DNA of 36,046 nt from Schleiferiaceae bacterium (lineage in GTDB: Bacteria; Bacteroidota; Bacteroidia; Flavobacteriales; Schleiferiaceae): positions 1 through 36,046 of the forward strand of contig JAOMWM010000011.1 of NCBI GenBank assembly GCA_028357285.1, read 5' to 3'. Numbering within the stretch: the stretch's first letter is position 1; each line of letters begins with the position of its first letter. A model generated the notes under the pieces. That model made no database searches. It was not told the DNA's origin and worked only from the letters and a program-made list of their open reading frames with translations. Of this stretch, positions 7,552 to 15,494 are shown in pieces. Position numbers and translations under genes: made by a program.

Positions 7552-9979
7552 AGCCTCTTAAAGAAATAAAGAGCGAACGGCCAGGTGCGACTATACCACT
7601 TGCGTAACTGCGGTATTGTACGTCCATGATGTTGTCTATACCGCCGCGAACTAAGATATTCTTACTAAGTACATATGATGCATGTAGGTTAATAGTATAC
7701 CACGCCGGCGTATATACCTCACCGTAGTCGTTTATTGCATACATGTGCGTTTTAGCGCGTTCGCTGAACGGCATATCTTCGGCGTCAACCGCGCCGTTAT
7801 AGCGTAAGATCAGATTGCTACGCCACTTATTTTTATGAAAGGAAAAGTTTGATGTTGCGTTAAAAGGAGAAACGTGACGTAGCGTATAGCCTTGGCTGTC
7901 TTTGCCGAATGGATGTGCCCAGTGAATCATCCAATTCAAGTTCTCTGAAATATCAGTGCGAACACCAAACTGGTAGCCCCAGATCCAAGCATAATCTAAA
8001 TTCTGAACGGCAAGCACCTGTGATAATTCGCCGTCGAAATTTATGCTGTCACTACCCATAAAGGTGTATGGTGCACGTTCCAAGGCATTGTCTAGGAAGC
8101 TGTAATAAAAGCTAGCATCGACGACCCATGATTTTCCGAGTTTTTGTTTAGCACCTAATTCTGCACTGTAGAGGCGTTCTTCTCGAAGATTACTATTTGG
8201 AACAATGACGGCACCAGGCTGAGAATCAAATACCTTGCTTGCGTCATCGATATTTGGTGCACGGAAACCTGAGCTTAAATTCAGAAAATACTTAAATGAA
8301 GGTTTGTGGTAAGTAATCCCCATCTCCGCACTAGGAGCCAGAAATTTTAGACGCGCGTCCTCATTGAATCCGCGAAAAGAAATGGGGGTATACATACTTA
8401 TACCGTTGATCCTGGATCCTGCACTAAAGGCAATATGTTTGCTAAAATCTGTATCGTAATGCGCAAATATAGAACCGCTTATCCAGTGACTACCGTTGGC
8501 ATACCTGGATTGAGCATTCCATGTAGAATCCGTACTCATGTAATGGTAATGGTGCGCCGTACTTATTAGGTTGTTTCCTATAAATTCTGCTCCGTACAGG
8601 ACCGTACTCTTGTTTGAAATTTTCTTACTTGCATCAAAATTTATCTGATTGATGTACACCTGTTCGCGTTGAACTCTCCCTACTGGGGCTTTAAATTTTC
8701 TTGTCTTTCGACTTTCCTCGAAGTACTGCCCTGATAAGGTGAATTTCATCCAATCGCTGATTGCGGTCTTGTCTCTGTTCTCAATGGATAAGTAACTCAT
8801 TATCCATGCCTGTGGACCGTAATTCCATTGTGCATATTTAGGCCTTCCGTTCATCATTTCTGTGAATCGATCATAGCGATTTACATCGCCAGTCAAACTA
8901 ACATGCAAGCCGGATTTAAATGTTGTGCGTTCCGCAATACGGACCTTGAATTTTTGTGTGATGTTTCGTTTTTCGTAGGACGTGTTGTACTGAACGCGGT
9001 CGTCCTCTGGTGTCCGAACAGTATCAATGCTACCGACAGTAGTAGGTAAGCAACTAAGTTGCGTATTACTAAGATGTGAAGATGGTGTCCATGGTAGAAT
9101 ACGCTGGCCCATTCGTATATCGTGGTATTGGGTATAGGTTAGCGAAGTCATTCCTGCCCAATTCAGACCGCCGTAGTTGATTCGAAAATTAGGTCTTCTA
9201 GATAGTTGGGCATTTTGGCTGCTCAATGTGAAGACTAGACTTTGTAAAATCTCCGTTGAATCTCCAAAGTGCGCGTCGTAGGTGTTGATGTGCATGACGC
9301 CGCCTAATGCATCACTACCGTGCAAAACACTTCCAGGCCCTAAGCTAATCTCCATGTTTGATACACTTTCTCCATCCACAGAGATTACGTTATGCACATT
9401 ACCGGATCTAAAAATGGCATTATTCATTCTGATACCGTCGACCATAACGAGCACTCGCGATGTGCTCATGCCTCGGATCATGGGTGATCCACCGCCAGCT
9501 TGCGATTTTTGAATAAAAACATTTGGATCGATGGCTAGCGCATCGGCTGTATTTGCAAGAAACTGTTCGTCCAATTGTTTCGCATCAATACTGCGAACTT
9601 CTTGCGCAGTTTTTTGGTACTGTTGTTCCATTCGATTTGCTCGAATAACAACTTCTTGTATGTTCAGAACACTTTCTCGTAAAAAAACTTCATAGTCCCG
9701 TTCCTGTAGTTCCTTCCTCGAATAATAACCAGCGGCGTAACTGGTATGGTAGAGGGCGATGAGTTGTCCGGGCGTTCCTTCTGGGATGAGAATTCGTCCT
9801 AATGGACCGGTCTCTCCAATATAGGCTTGATCCACAGTTATACTTACCCCTTCAATGGGTTCGCCACTCATCGCATTACTAACAGTAAGCCATACATATT
9901 CAACCTCACCGGCAGCATAAACGCTGAATGAGAATAACAAGAGGCTGATGTATATTGCTGCTGTTTTGAACTTGTTCAT
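7544..9979 (-). CDS. TonB-dependent outer-membrane receptor with carboxypeptidase-like N-terminal domain
   Basis: Outer-membrane active transporter of 811 residues. The ATG at 9977-9979 is preferred to the GTG nine bases upstream because it starts a clean signal peptide (MNKFKTAAIYISLLLFSFSVYAA). Next come a carboxypeptidase-regulatory-like (CNA-B type) domain of about 70 residues, a plug domain with SPMIRGMSTSRVLVMVDGIR and GSDALGGVMHINTYD, and a long beta-barrel ending in the aromatic-rich strand FISLRGSI. The plug motifs (GG-SPMIRGM, LVMVDGIRMNNAIFRSGN) resemble heme/hemoglobin and vitamin B12 type receptors, so a heme or metal-chelate substrate is the best guess, but the sequence does not settle it. 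It is oriented against the men genes and separates menC from menE. Confidence 0.93.
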   Translation of the reverse strand: MNKFKTAAIYISLLLFSFSVYAAGEVEYVWLTVSNAMSGEPIEGVSITVDQAYIGETGPLGRILIPEGTPGQLIALYHTSYAAGYYSRKELQERDYEVFLRESVLNIQEVVIRANRMEQQYQKTAQEVRSIDAKQLDEQFLANTADALAIDPNVFIQKSQAGGGSPMIRGMSTSRVLVMVDGIRMNNAIFRSGNVHNVISVDGESVSNMEISLGPGSVLHGSDALGGVMHINTYDAHFGDSTEILQSLVFTLSSQNAQLSRRPNFRINYGGLNWAGMTSLTYTQYHDIRMGQRILPWTPSSHLSNTQLSCLPTTVGSIDTVRTPEDDRVQYNTSYEKRNITQKFKVRIAERTTFKSGLHVSLTGDVNRYDRFTEMMNGRPKYAQWNYGPQAWIMSYLSIENRDKTAISDWMKFTLSGQYFEESRKTRKFKAPVGRVQREQVYINQINFDASKKISNKSTVLYGAEFIGNNLISTAHHYHYMSTDSTWNAQSRYANGSHWISGSIFAHYDTDFSKHIAFSAGSRINGISMYTPISFRGFNEDARLKFLAPSAEMGITYHKPSFKYFLNLSSGFRAPNIDDASKVFDSQPGAVIVPNSNLREERLYSAELGAKQKLGKSWVVDASFYYSFLDNALERAPYTFMGSDSINFDGELSQVLAVQNLDYAWIWGYQFGVRTDISENLNWMIHWAHPFGKDSQGYTLRHVSPFNATSNFSFHKNKWRSNLILRYNGAVDAEDMPFSERAKTHMYAINDYGEVYTPAWYTINLHASYVLSKNILVRGGIDNIMDVQYRSYASGIVAPGRSLFISLRGSI

Positions 9980-10017
9980 TGCGCACACGTTGAAACAAAA
10001 ACTGTACCCGAAAATAC

Positions 10018-11055
10018 ATGTCCAAAAATAAATCTCTTTTCGTTTGGAACAACCAGAGTTATTCTGCTACTGAGCTCGTTGATTTACAGGAGGTTCCGGA
10101 GCATATAGCTACTGTCCAAAGTGCTTTAAGATTTTGTTTAAGTCAGGATTCGGAATGGACGTTACAAACAAGCGGATCAACGGGTGCTCCAAAGACGTTG
10201 GCTTTATCTCGTGAGATGATTTATGGATCTGCCCGTGCTACATTAGATGCCTTTGAATTGGTTCCTGGCTCACGAGCGGCATTAGTACTTCCTGCGAAGT
10301 ATATTGGTGGCTTCATGATGGTCGTTCGCTCTTACATAGGTCAGCTTACGTTGCATTTATGTGAGCCTCGGGGGTTACCTTATGTCCCGGAAGGACTGGA
10401 TTTTGTTCCCATGACTCCCGCCCAGTTTATTGCGCTACAAGAGGCTAGAAAGCAACTTAAGGTAAAAAACCTACTATTAGGGGGTAGTGCACTTCCTGCG
10501 CGATACGATACGACGAATTATCCTGATGTATGTATAGGATATGGCATGACAGAAACGGCTTCTCATGTAGCTCTTCGCTCATTGGGAAGTACCGTGTATA
10601 CCGCAGTTGGGGCAACGGAGTTTTCTGTAAATACTGACTCATGCCTATGTATTTCTGCACCGCATCTAGGAATAGTGCAGCTGCAAACTCAAGATCGTGT
10701 GCGATTGCTCGATAAGAAACGATTCCACTATGAAGGTCGATTGGATCATGTGATCAACTCCGGAGGAATCAAACTTCACCCGGAAAAATTCGAGTCCGTT
10801 TGTGATGGACAAGGTATTCAGGCGGTCATGAGTGCCAAGGGACACGAACGGTATGGTCAAGTGCCGGTCATGGTACTGCGCACAATGGACGATGTTAAAG
10901 GTCTCAAAAAGGCATTGCGTCATTGGGAGGGAGCTGCGATGCCTAAGGAAGTGTGTATTGTTCCAGAATGGCCGCTGTTGGAGAACGGGAAATTGGACCG
11001 ATTAAAGCTGCAGTCTTTTATTAAATCACATCTGGATCGCCTTTTCCCGCTCTAA
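10018..11055 (+). CDS. menE: o-succinylbenzoate--CoA ligase
   Basis: ANL-superfamily ligase that activates o-succinylbenzoate with ATP and CoA. The P-loop-like motif is TSGSTGAPKTLALS, the A5 motif is GYGMTETASHVAL, the hinge is YEGRLDHVINSGGIKLHPEKFE, and the catalytic lysine lies in LLENGKLDRLKL near the C-terminus. At 345 residues it is about 100 shorter than E. coli MenE, a compact form usual in this phylum. It is divergent from the TonB receptor gene with only 38 bp between starts. Its last 35 nt overlap the 3' end of the minus-strand YciO-like gene. Confidence 0.95.
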   Translation: MSKNKSLFVWNNQSYSATELVDLQEVPEHIATVQSALRFCLSQDSEWTLQTSGSTGAPKTLALSREMIYGSARATLDAFELVPGSRAALVLPAKYIGGFMMVVRSYIGQLTLHLCEPRGLPYVPEGLDFVPMTPAQFIALQEARKQLKVKNLLLGGSALPARYDTTNYPDVCIGYGMTETASHVALRSLGSTVYTAVGATEFSVNTDSCLCISAPHLGIVQLQTQDRVRLLDKKRFHYEGRLDHVINSGGIKLHPEKFESVCDGQGIQAVMSAKGHERYGQVPVMVLRTMDDVKGLKKALRHWEGAAMPKEVCIVPEWPLLENGKLDRLKLQSFIKSHLDRLFPL

Positions 11056-11638
11056 GCAGTACTGGTATTGCTCTACTAAGGTCAATAACCGTTGAGGGAA
11101 CATTATCACCCCAACCGCCGTCTATCATAAAATCCGCGAGATGCGCATAGGTCGCGGCGATTTCATCTGGATCTGTAGGATATTGAATAATTTCATCGTC
11201 GTGGTGTAAGGAGGCGGATGCTAAGGGGCGACCTAAAGTTTCGCACAAGGCCATCACAATAGGGTGATCAGGTATTCGAATACCGATGGTCTTACGCTTT
11301 TGTCCCAGCTTTCGTGCCAATGAAATATTTGCTTCCAGCACCATGGTGTAAGGACCTGGCAAACAGCGTTTTAGTAATTTAAAGGTCCCGCCGTCTACGC
11401 TTTGCGTATATTCAGAAACCTGGCTTAGATTGGTGAAGAGAAATGAAAATTCCGCCGTCTTAACGGATTCTTTTTTGATTTTAGCCAATTTTTCAAGTGC
11501 CAGTGGATGTTGAAAATCTCCCGCGACAGCATAGACACTGTCCGTGGGGATGATGGCAATTTCGCCCCGCCCAAAGCGCGCCACACATTCTGCGATGGTT
11601 TGCGCGTTGATGCTTTCCGGATAAATGGAATAAATCAC
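11021..11638 (-). CDS. YrdC-fold protein of the YciO type
   Basis: A 205-residue single YrdC-fold protein that aligns with E. coli YciO along its whole length (my recollection, not a computed alignment). Shared landmarks are IIPTDSVYAVAGDF, LPGPYTMVLEA, KRKTIGIRIPDHPIVMAL, LASASLH and PSTVIDLS. YrdC-fold proteins bind ATP and RNA, and TsaC/Sua5 members make threonylcarbamoyl-AMP for the t6A modification of tRNA. YciO members differ in the N-terminal K-x-R region, here KIKKESVKTAEFSFLF, and their role is less certain. It starts at GTG (11636-11638) with AAAGGG just upstream; no in-frame ATG gives a sensible start. Its 3' end overlaps menE antisense. Confidence 0.88.
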   Translation of the reverse strand: MIYSIYPESINAQTIAECVARFGRGEIAIIPTDSVYAVAGDFQHPLALEKLAKIKKESVKTAEFSFLFTNLSQVSEYTQSVDGGTFKLLKRCLPGPYTMVLEANISLARKLGQKRKTIGIRIPDHPIVMALCETLGRPLASASLHHDDEIIQYPTDPDEIAATYAHLADFMIDGGWGDNVPSTVIDLSRAIPVLLRAGKGDPDVI

Positions 11639-11663
11639 GACCCTTTGAATTTTTATATAAGAT

Positions 11664-11692
11664 ACAAAAAAGCCCCGCGGTTTGCGAGGCTT
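11664..11692 (-). terminator. Rho-independent terminator after the transaldolase gene
   Basis: On the minus strand AAGCCTCGC pairs with GCGGGGCTT (9 bp, one U-G wobble) around a 5-nt loop, followed by a run of T. It lies about 30 bp past the transaldolase stop and 25 bp before the YciO-like start, so it separates the two genes. Confidence 0.85.
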
Positions 11693-11720
11693 CCTGAAAA
11701 CTATAAGTTACGACTAAGTA

Positions 11721-12377
11721 TTAGCCGTTTGCTTTTGCGTGATCCGCTAAGAACTTCGCCAAACCAATATCTGTTAACGGGTGCTTCAATAAAGCCTCCA
11801 TTGCGCTTAAAGGTCCAGTCATTACATCTGCGCCAATCTCAGCACATTGAATGATGTGCATCGGGTGACGTACCGAAGCTGCAAGAATTTCTGTACCGAA
11901 GTCGTAGTTGTCAAAAATGATGCGAATGCTTTCGATCAAATCCAAACCGTCCGTCGAGATATCATCCAGACGTCCAATAAATGGACTCACGTAAGTTGCG
12001 CCAGCTTTGGCAGCCATCAATGCTTGACCTGCAGAGAAGATCAACGTACAGTTCGTCTTGATGCCTTTGTCAGAGAAGTATTTCAATGCTTTCACCCCGT
12101 CCTTGATCATCGGGATCTTGACTACGATTTTCTCATCCAATGCAGCCAATTCTTCACCTTCTTTGATCATGCCTTCGTAATCTGTTGCGATCACTTCAGC
12201 ACTTACATCACCGTCTACAATAGCACAAATGGCTTTGTAGTGTGCTTTCACATTTGCGTCCCCGCTAATGCCTTCTTTAGCCATCAATGATGGGTTCGTT
12301 GTTACCCCGTCTAGAACTCCTAGCTCTTGGGCTTCTTGAATCTGTGCGAGGTTCGCAGTGTCGATGAAGAATTTCAT
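11721..12377 (-). CDS. tal: Transaldolase, short TalC/fructose-6-phosphate aldolase-like family
   Basis: Class I Schiff-base aldolase of 218 residues, the single-domain size of the MipB/TalC family (E. coli TalB is about 317). The opening [20 protein letters not shown] and the [12 protein letters not shown] motif are diagnostic. The Schiff-base lysine lies in KIVVKIPM, and [35 protein letters not shown] follows. It probably acts in the non-oxidative pentose phosphate pathway; short members can be transaldolase or fructose-6-phosphate aldolase, and the sequence alone does not separate these. It is a single-gene unit, with a consensus -7 box upstream and a strong terminator downstream. Confidence 0.95.
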   Translation of the reverse strand: MKFFIDTANLAQIQEAQELGVLDGVTTNPSLMAKEGISGDANVKAHYKAICAIVDGDVSAEVIATDYEGMIKEGEELAALDEKIVVKIPMIKDGVKALKYFSDKGIKTNCTLIFSAGQALMAAKAGATYVSPFIGRLDDISTDGLDLIESIRIIFDNYDFGTEILAASVRHPMHIIQCAEIGADVMTGPLSAMEALLKHPLTDIGLAKFLADHAKANG

Positions 12378-12403
12378 GTGTGTGAGTTATATGATTTACT
12401 GAG

Positions 12404-12411
12404 CAAAAGTA
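12404..12411 (-). promoter_or_regulatory. -7 promoter element for the transaldolase gene
   Basis: Reads TACTTTTG on the minus strand, a perfect TAnnTTTG match 27 bp before the ATG. No convincing -33 box was seen at the expected spacing. Confidence 0.45.
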
Positions 12412-12442
12412 CGTCTTTCCCTCAAAATTTAGGGCACAAAAA

Positions 12443-12542
12443 ATGGGCAAGCTACTCACATCACACCGCTACGACCAATTACCCTTGCTGCGTTCCCGCC
12501 CTGGGGGATTCACCAGGAGCTGGTTGTGTGAGACTTGCCCAT
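12443..12542 (-). ncRNA. ffs: Small signal recognition particle RNA (4.5S type)
   Basis: About 100 nt, read on the minus strand. The apical domain is diagnostic: a GGAA tetraloop (plus-strand complement 12493-12496) closed by GCG/CGC, then the asymmetric internal loop bases CAGG and AGCA that bind the Ffh M domain. Together with flanking pairs this spans 12479-12514. The ends form a perfect 9-bp closing helix, ATGGGCAAG with CTTGCCCAT. A run of six T follows the 3' strand, so the closing helix may also serve as the terminator. There is no Alu domain, as expected for a Gram-negative. Ends are inferred from the helix and could shift by a few bases. Confidence 0.95.
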
Positions 12543-12544
12543 TG

Positions 12545-12576
12545 CAAAGTTAAGCCATCTAAAGACGTTTGACCAA
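12545..12576 (-). promoter_or_regulatory. ffs: Promoter of the SRP RNA gene
   Basis: On the minus strand TAACTTTG (12545-12552) is a perfect -7 TAnnTTTG element immediately before the predicted RNA 5' end. TTGG (12573-12576) lies 20 bp upstream as a -33 candidate. The distance fits transcription starting at the first base of the closing helix. Confidence 0.55.
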
Positions 12577-12611
12577 TGAATTTTAACAATTTTTAATCGG
12601 TTCTGTTGGAC

Positions 12612-12619
12612 TATATTTG
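12612..12619 (+). promoter_or_regulatory. -7 promoter element for the DUF4199 gene
   Basis: TATATTTG matches TAnnTTTG exactly and lies 40 bp before the ATG at 12660. No -33 box is apparent. It supports the ATG at 12660 over an upstream TTG that overlaps this element. Confidence 0.4.
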
Positions 12620-12659
12620 TAGCAAGCGTATAGCGCTTAAACCGCAAAACACAAGTAAG

Positions 12660-13202
12660 ATGGCGCAGGAAATTGAAATCATGAAGGCACAGGGTAAACA
12701 GCTCGCCTTCATCGTTATAGGTCTAGGACTCCTCATGTTTCTATGGAGTTATTTAGGAGATGCAACACTACTATTTAAGTATTGGTGGTTGGGTATTCTC
12801 TACCAATGGATTGTGCCGATTGGTTTAGCTATCTATGCCGTAGCGAAAGCAAAGCAGTCGTTAAACGGCTTCATTTCCTTCAAGGGAGCATTGGGAACTT
12901 CCGCCATAGGTTTAATCCTGGGAACTGCTGTGGTCGTTTTATTTAATGCATTAATGTACAATGTTGTAGACCTTGAATTTAAGGCTTTGATGGAGGAGCA
13001 AACCATTGAGTTTACGGTCCAATTCATGGAACGGATGGGCGCGGACAAGGCCCAGATATCTGAAGGTGTTGCTCAAATAAAAGAACGCGATCAGTTTGGT
13101 TTCAAAGCACAAATCATGGGTCTGACCTTCATCAGTATCTATTATTTAGTGATCAGCCTCATTGTTGCAGCGGCGATGAAAAAAGATGAACCGGTAGTAT
13201 AA
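12660..13202 (+). CDS. DUF4199 family membrane protein
   Basis: A 180-residue protein with four hydrophobic segments: LAFIVIGLGLLMFLWSYL, WWLGILYQWIVPIGLAIYAVA, ALGTSAIGLILGTAVVVLFNALMY and ITFISIYYLVISLIVAAAM-like at the C-terminus. The overall pattern (hydrophobic pair, a central FISFKGALGTSA segment, an acidic loop, a last membrane helix) is that of DUF4199, a Bacteroidota family of unknown function. It is often found next to a family 2 glycosyltransferase, as here: the next gene starts 5 nt later. A supporting role in lipid-linked sugar transfer is a guess from context only. The ATG is chosen over a longer TTG frame because of the -7 element. Confidence 0.8.
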   Translation: MAQEIEIMKAQGKQLAFIVIGLGLLMFLWSYLGDATLLFKYWWLGILYQWIVPIGLAIYAVAKAKQSLNGFISFKGALGTSAIGLILGTAVVVLFNALMYNVVDLEFKALMEEQTIEFTVQFMERMGADKAQISEGVAQIKERDQFGFKAQIMGLTFISIYYLVISLIVAAAMKKDEPVV

Positions 13203-13207
13203 TTTTT

Positions 13208-14173
13208 ATGAGTGCATTGGACTTAAGTATTGTCATTCCTTTATTCAACGAGGACGAGAGTTTACCGGAATTGACCGATTGGATTTCTCTTGTCATGGAC
13301 CGCGAAGGCTATACCTACGAAATCGTATTTGTCAACGACGGCTCTACGGATAACAGCTGGCAAGTCATCCAGGAACTTCGCACCAAGAACGAAAACGTCA
13401 AGGCCATTTCCTTTCGTCGAAACCAAGGCAAGAGTGCAGGTCTGAATCAAGGGTTTAAAGCGGCCTCTGGCCAGGTGGTTATCACCATGGACGCCGACCT
13501 TCAAGATAGCCCGGAAGAAATTCCTGAATTGCGCAGAATGATCTTGGAAGACGGCTACGATTTAGTGAGCGGCTGGAAGCAGAAGCGTTACGATCCCATC
13601 ACTAAAACCTTACCCACGAAACTTTTCAATGCCGCCACGCGCCGCATTTCAAAAATTAAACTCAACGATTTTAATTGTGGTCTCAAGGCGTATCGCTTGG
13701 AAGTGGTGCACAACATAGAGGTCTATGGAGAAATGCACCGCTACATTCCGTTTCTTGCTAAAAACAAAGGGTTTAGTAAGATCGGGGAGAAGGTTGTACA
13801 GCACCAAGCTCGTAAGTATGGCACAACGAAATTCGGTTTAGATCGATTCATTAATGGCTTCTTAGATCTTGCTACACTCGCGGTGATGGGAAAGTTTGGC
13901 CGTCGCCCTATGCACTTTTTCGGTGCTGCCGGCACGCTGATGTTCACGTTAAGTATTGCTTTGTTGGCTTATCTAGGCAGCTATAAATTATGGGCGTTGA
14001 GCGCTGGCGTAGAAGCCCGACTGATTACTGAAAATCCATTATTTTATATTCTTCTTGCGGCAACCATCATGGGCGTTCAACTCTTCGGAGTAGGATTCAT
14101 TGCTGAATTGTTGTTGCGCGAGAGCACTAAGAAGCACGATTACACCATTAACGATAAAATAGGTTTGGATTAA
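13208..14173 (+). CDS. Family 2 glycosyltransferase, polyprenol-phosphate sugar transferase type
   Basis: GT-A enzyme of 321 residues. It opens with LSIVIPLFNEDESLPEL and has VFVNDGSTDNSW, the DxD-type motif MDADLQDSPEEIPEL, and the GLKAYRLEV acceptor-side segment. Two C-terminal transmembrane helices follow (about 235-255 and 275-300), as in GtrB/DPM1-like proteins that load a sugar onto undecaprenyl or dolichol phosphate at the inner membrane. The sugar is not predictable. Its TAA shares one base with the ATG of the next glycosyltransferase, so the two are translationally coupled and probably act in one envelope glycan pathway. Confidence 0.93.
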   Translation: MSALDLSIVIPLFNEDESLPELTDWISLVMDREGYTYEIVFVNDGSTDNSWQVIQELRTKNENVKAISFRRNQGKSAGLNQGFKAASGQVVITMDADLQDSPEEIPELRRMILEDGYDLVSGWKQKRYDPITKTLPTKLFNAATRRISKIKLNDFNCGLKAYRLEVVHNIEVYGEMHRYIPFLAKNKGFSKIGEKVVQHQARKYGTTKFGLDRFINGFLDLATLAVMGKFGRRPMHFFGAAGTLMFTLSIALLAYLGSYKLWALSAGVEARLITENPLFYILLAATIMGVQLFGVGFIAELLLRESTKKHDYTINDKIGLD

Positions 14174-15201
14174 TGGCCCAAGCTGCCGATTCCCCAAAGT
14201 ATGCTTTGATTTCTCCGACGTTCAAGCGCCCGGACGAAGTCACTGAATTTCTCCAAAGTCTGACCGCGCTGGACTTCCCGAAAAGTGGTTACGAAATCAT
14301 CCTAGGCGACGGTACCCCAGGGGATACTTTGCGACCAGAATTGGCCCCTTACCTCGACCAATTACCTCTTCAGATCTATTACGAAGAATTCCTACCCGTC
14401 TCTGATGCCCGCAACTGCGCGGCCTCTTTAGCTACAGCCCAATATTTTATCTTCCTCGACAGCGATTGTATCATCCCGCCCGGTTACCTCCGTGCCATTG
14501 ATGCCTTCCTTGAAGCCCACCCGGATACCACGCTTTTCGGTGGTCCTGATGCGGCCTCAGCCGACTTCACTGACCTGCAAAAGGCGATCAATTTTTCGAT
14601 GACCAGCTTCCTTACCACGGGAGGCATACGTGGCGGTAAAAGCACTCTCACGTCCTACCAACCGCGTGGCTTTAACATGGGAATGAGTGCGGAGCTCTTC
14701 AGCACGGTAGGTGGATACGACGAAAACTTCGTCTGTGGTGAAGATGTCGAACTCAGTCTCCGCCTACAAAAAGTGGGCGCCATCAGCCGATTCATCCCCG
14801 AGGCCTATGTGTACCACAAGCGACGCGCCACGCTCAAGCAATTCCGCCGCCAAGTCTTTCGCTTCGGCGCCGCCCGTCCCTTGCTCGCCAAGGCACACCC
14901 CGGCAACTTAAAATTGACCCACCTGTTCCCGTTGGTCTTCACACTTTACCGCTACCTCACGGTCATTTTCGCTGTCCTGGGCATCTTCTATTTCCACGAT
15001 AGCCTGTTCGCGATACCTTTTGCACTTTATGTATTTTATATGTTCGCGGTGTTCTTAACCACCTTACGACACGAGGGGCTGGCTGTCGCGTTACGCGTGG
15101 TACAGACTACTAACACGATGAATGAAGGGTATGGCATTGGTTTCCTGCGTAATTTTATTGAGGTCTACCTCAAAGGCAACCCCAAGGGGATTAAGCTATA
15201 A
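14173..15201 (+). CDS. Family 2 glycosyltransferase with C-terminal membrane segments
   Basis: A 342-residue GT-A glycosyltransferase. The N-terminus PKYALISPTFKRPDEVTEFL is the nucleotide-sugar half, FIFLDSDCIIPPGYL is the DxD-type metal site, and GGYDENFVCGEDVELSLRL contains the ED catalytic-base segment. The C-terminal 100 residues hold about two membrane helices (LFPLVFTLYRYLTVIFAVLG, LFAIPFALYVFYMFAVFL). It overlaps the previous gene by one base. The codons look more GC-rich than those of the flanking genes, and composition changes abruptly to AT-rich just downstream. The acceptor and sugar are unknown. Confidence 0.92.
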   Translation: MAQAADSPKYALISPTFKRPDEVTEFLQSLTALDFPKSGYEIILGDGTPGDTLRPELAPYLDQLPLQIYYEEFLPVSDARNCAASLATAQYFIFLDSDCIIPPGYLRAIDAFLEAHPDTTLFGGPDAASADFTDLQKAINFSMTSFLTTGGIRGGKSTLTSYQPRGFNMGMSAELFSTVGGYDENFVCGEDVELSLRLQKVGAISRFIPEAYVYHKRRATLKQFRRQVFRFGAARPLLAKAHPGNLKLTHLFPLVFTLYRYLTVIFAVLGIFYFHDSLFAIPFALYVFYMFAVFLTTLRHEGLAVALRVVQTTNTMNEGYGIGFLRNFIEVYLKGNPKGIKL

Positions 15202-15494
15202 CTCATACTTGAACCACCTTCGATCATGGCCTCGCACGCAACTAGCGAACATCAAGGCCGCATCGCTCGTATTCCGCATCTCGATAATGACACTTTATTA
15301 AGTATCTTTTCATGAGTTCCGCTCTTAAGGGACCATAAATGGTTCAAAATTGATATTGAATTCATACAATGACCGCTAAAGTTGTCTTAACTTGTATTTA
15401 ACAAATCCATTTACGATGAAACGAACACCATAACTTCTATTACGCCCAGAACAACCCTTCTAACCTCAGTTAATCTTAACTTAAAGAAAATAGA
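15202..15494 (+). other. 293-bp intergenic region at the edge of the AT-rich insert
   Basis: No gene is supported. The first 115 bp keep the composition of the upstream gene and contain one tiny 29-codon frame (15226-15315) with no recognisable product. From about 15300 the sequence becomes AT-rich, continuous with the desaturase genes. No convincing TAnnTTTG promoter or terminator was found, although a promoter for the desaturase pair should lie here. Confidence 0.6.

Noticed and set aside
12606-12659. TTG start extending the DUF4199 protein by 18 residues
   Set aside because: The extension covers the -7 element and is not hydrophobic or conserved-looking; ATG 12660 is better.
15226-15315. 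29-codon ATG reading frame downstream of the second glycosyltransferase
   Set aside because: Too short, no recognisable motif, no promoter; could be chance or degraded sequence.
15209-15347. Inverted repeat TTGAACCA ... TGGTTCAA flanking about 120 bp at the left edge of the AT-rich insert
   Set aside because: Only 8 bp, no target duplication and no gene between the arms; such a match is expected by chance in a region this size.
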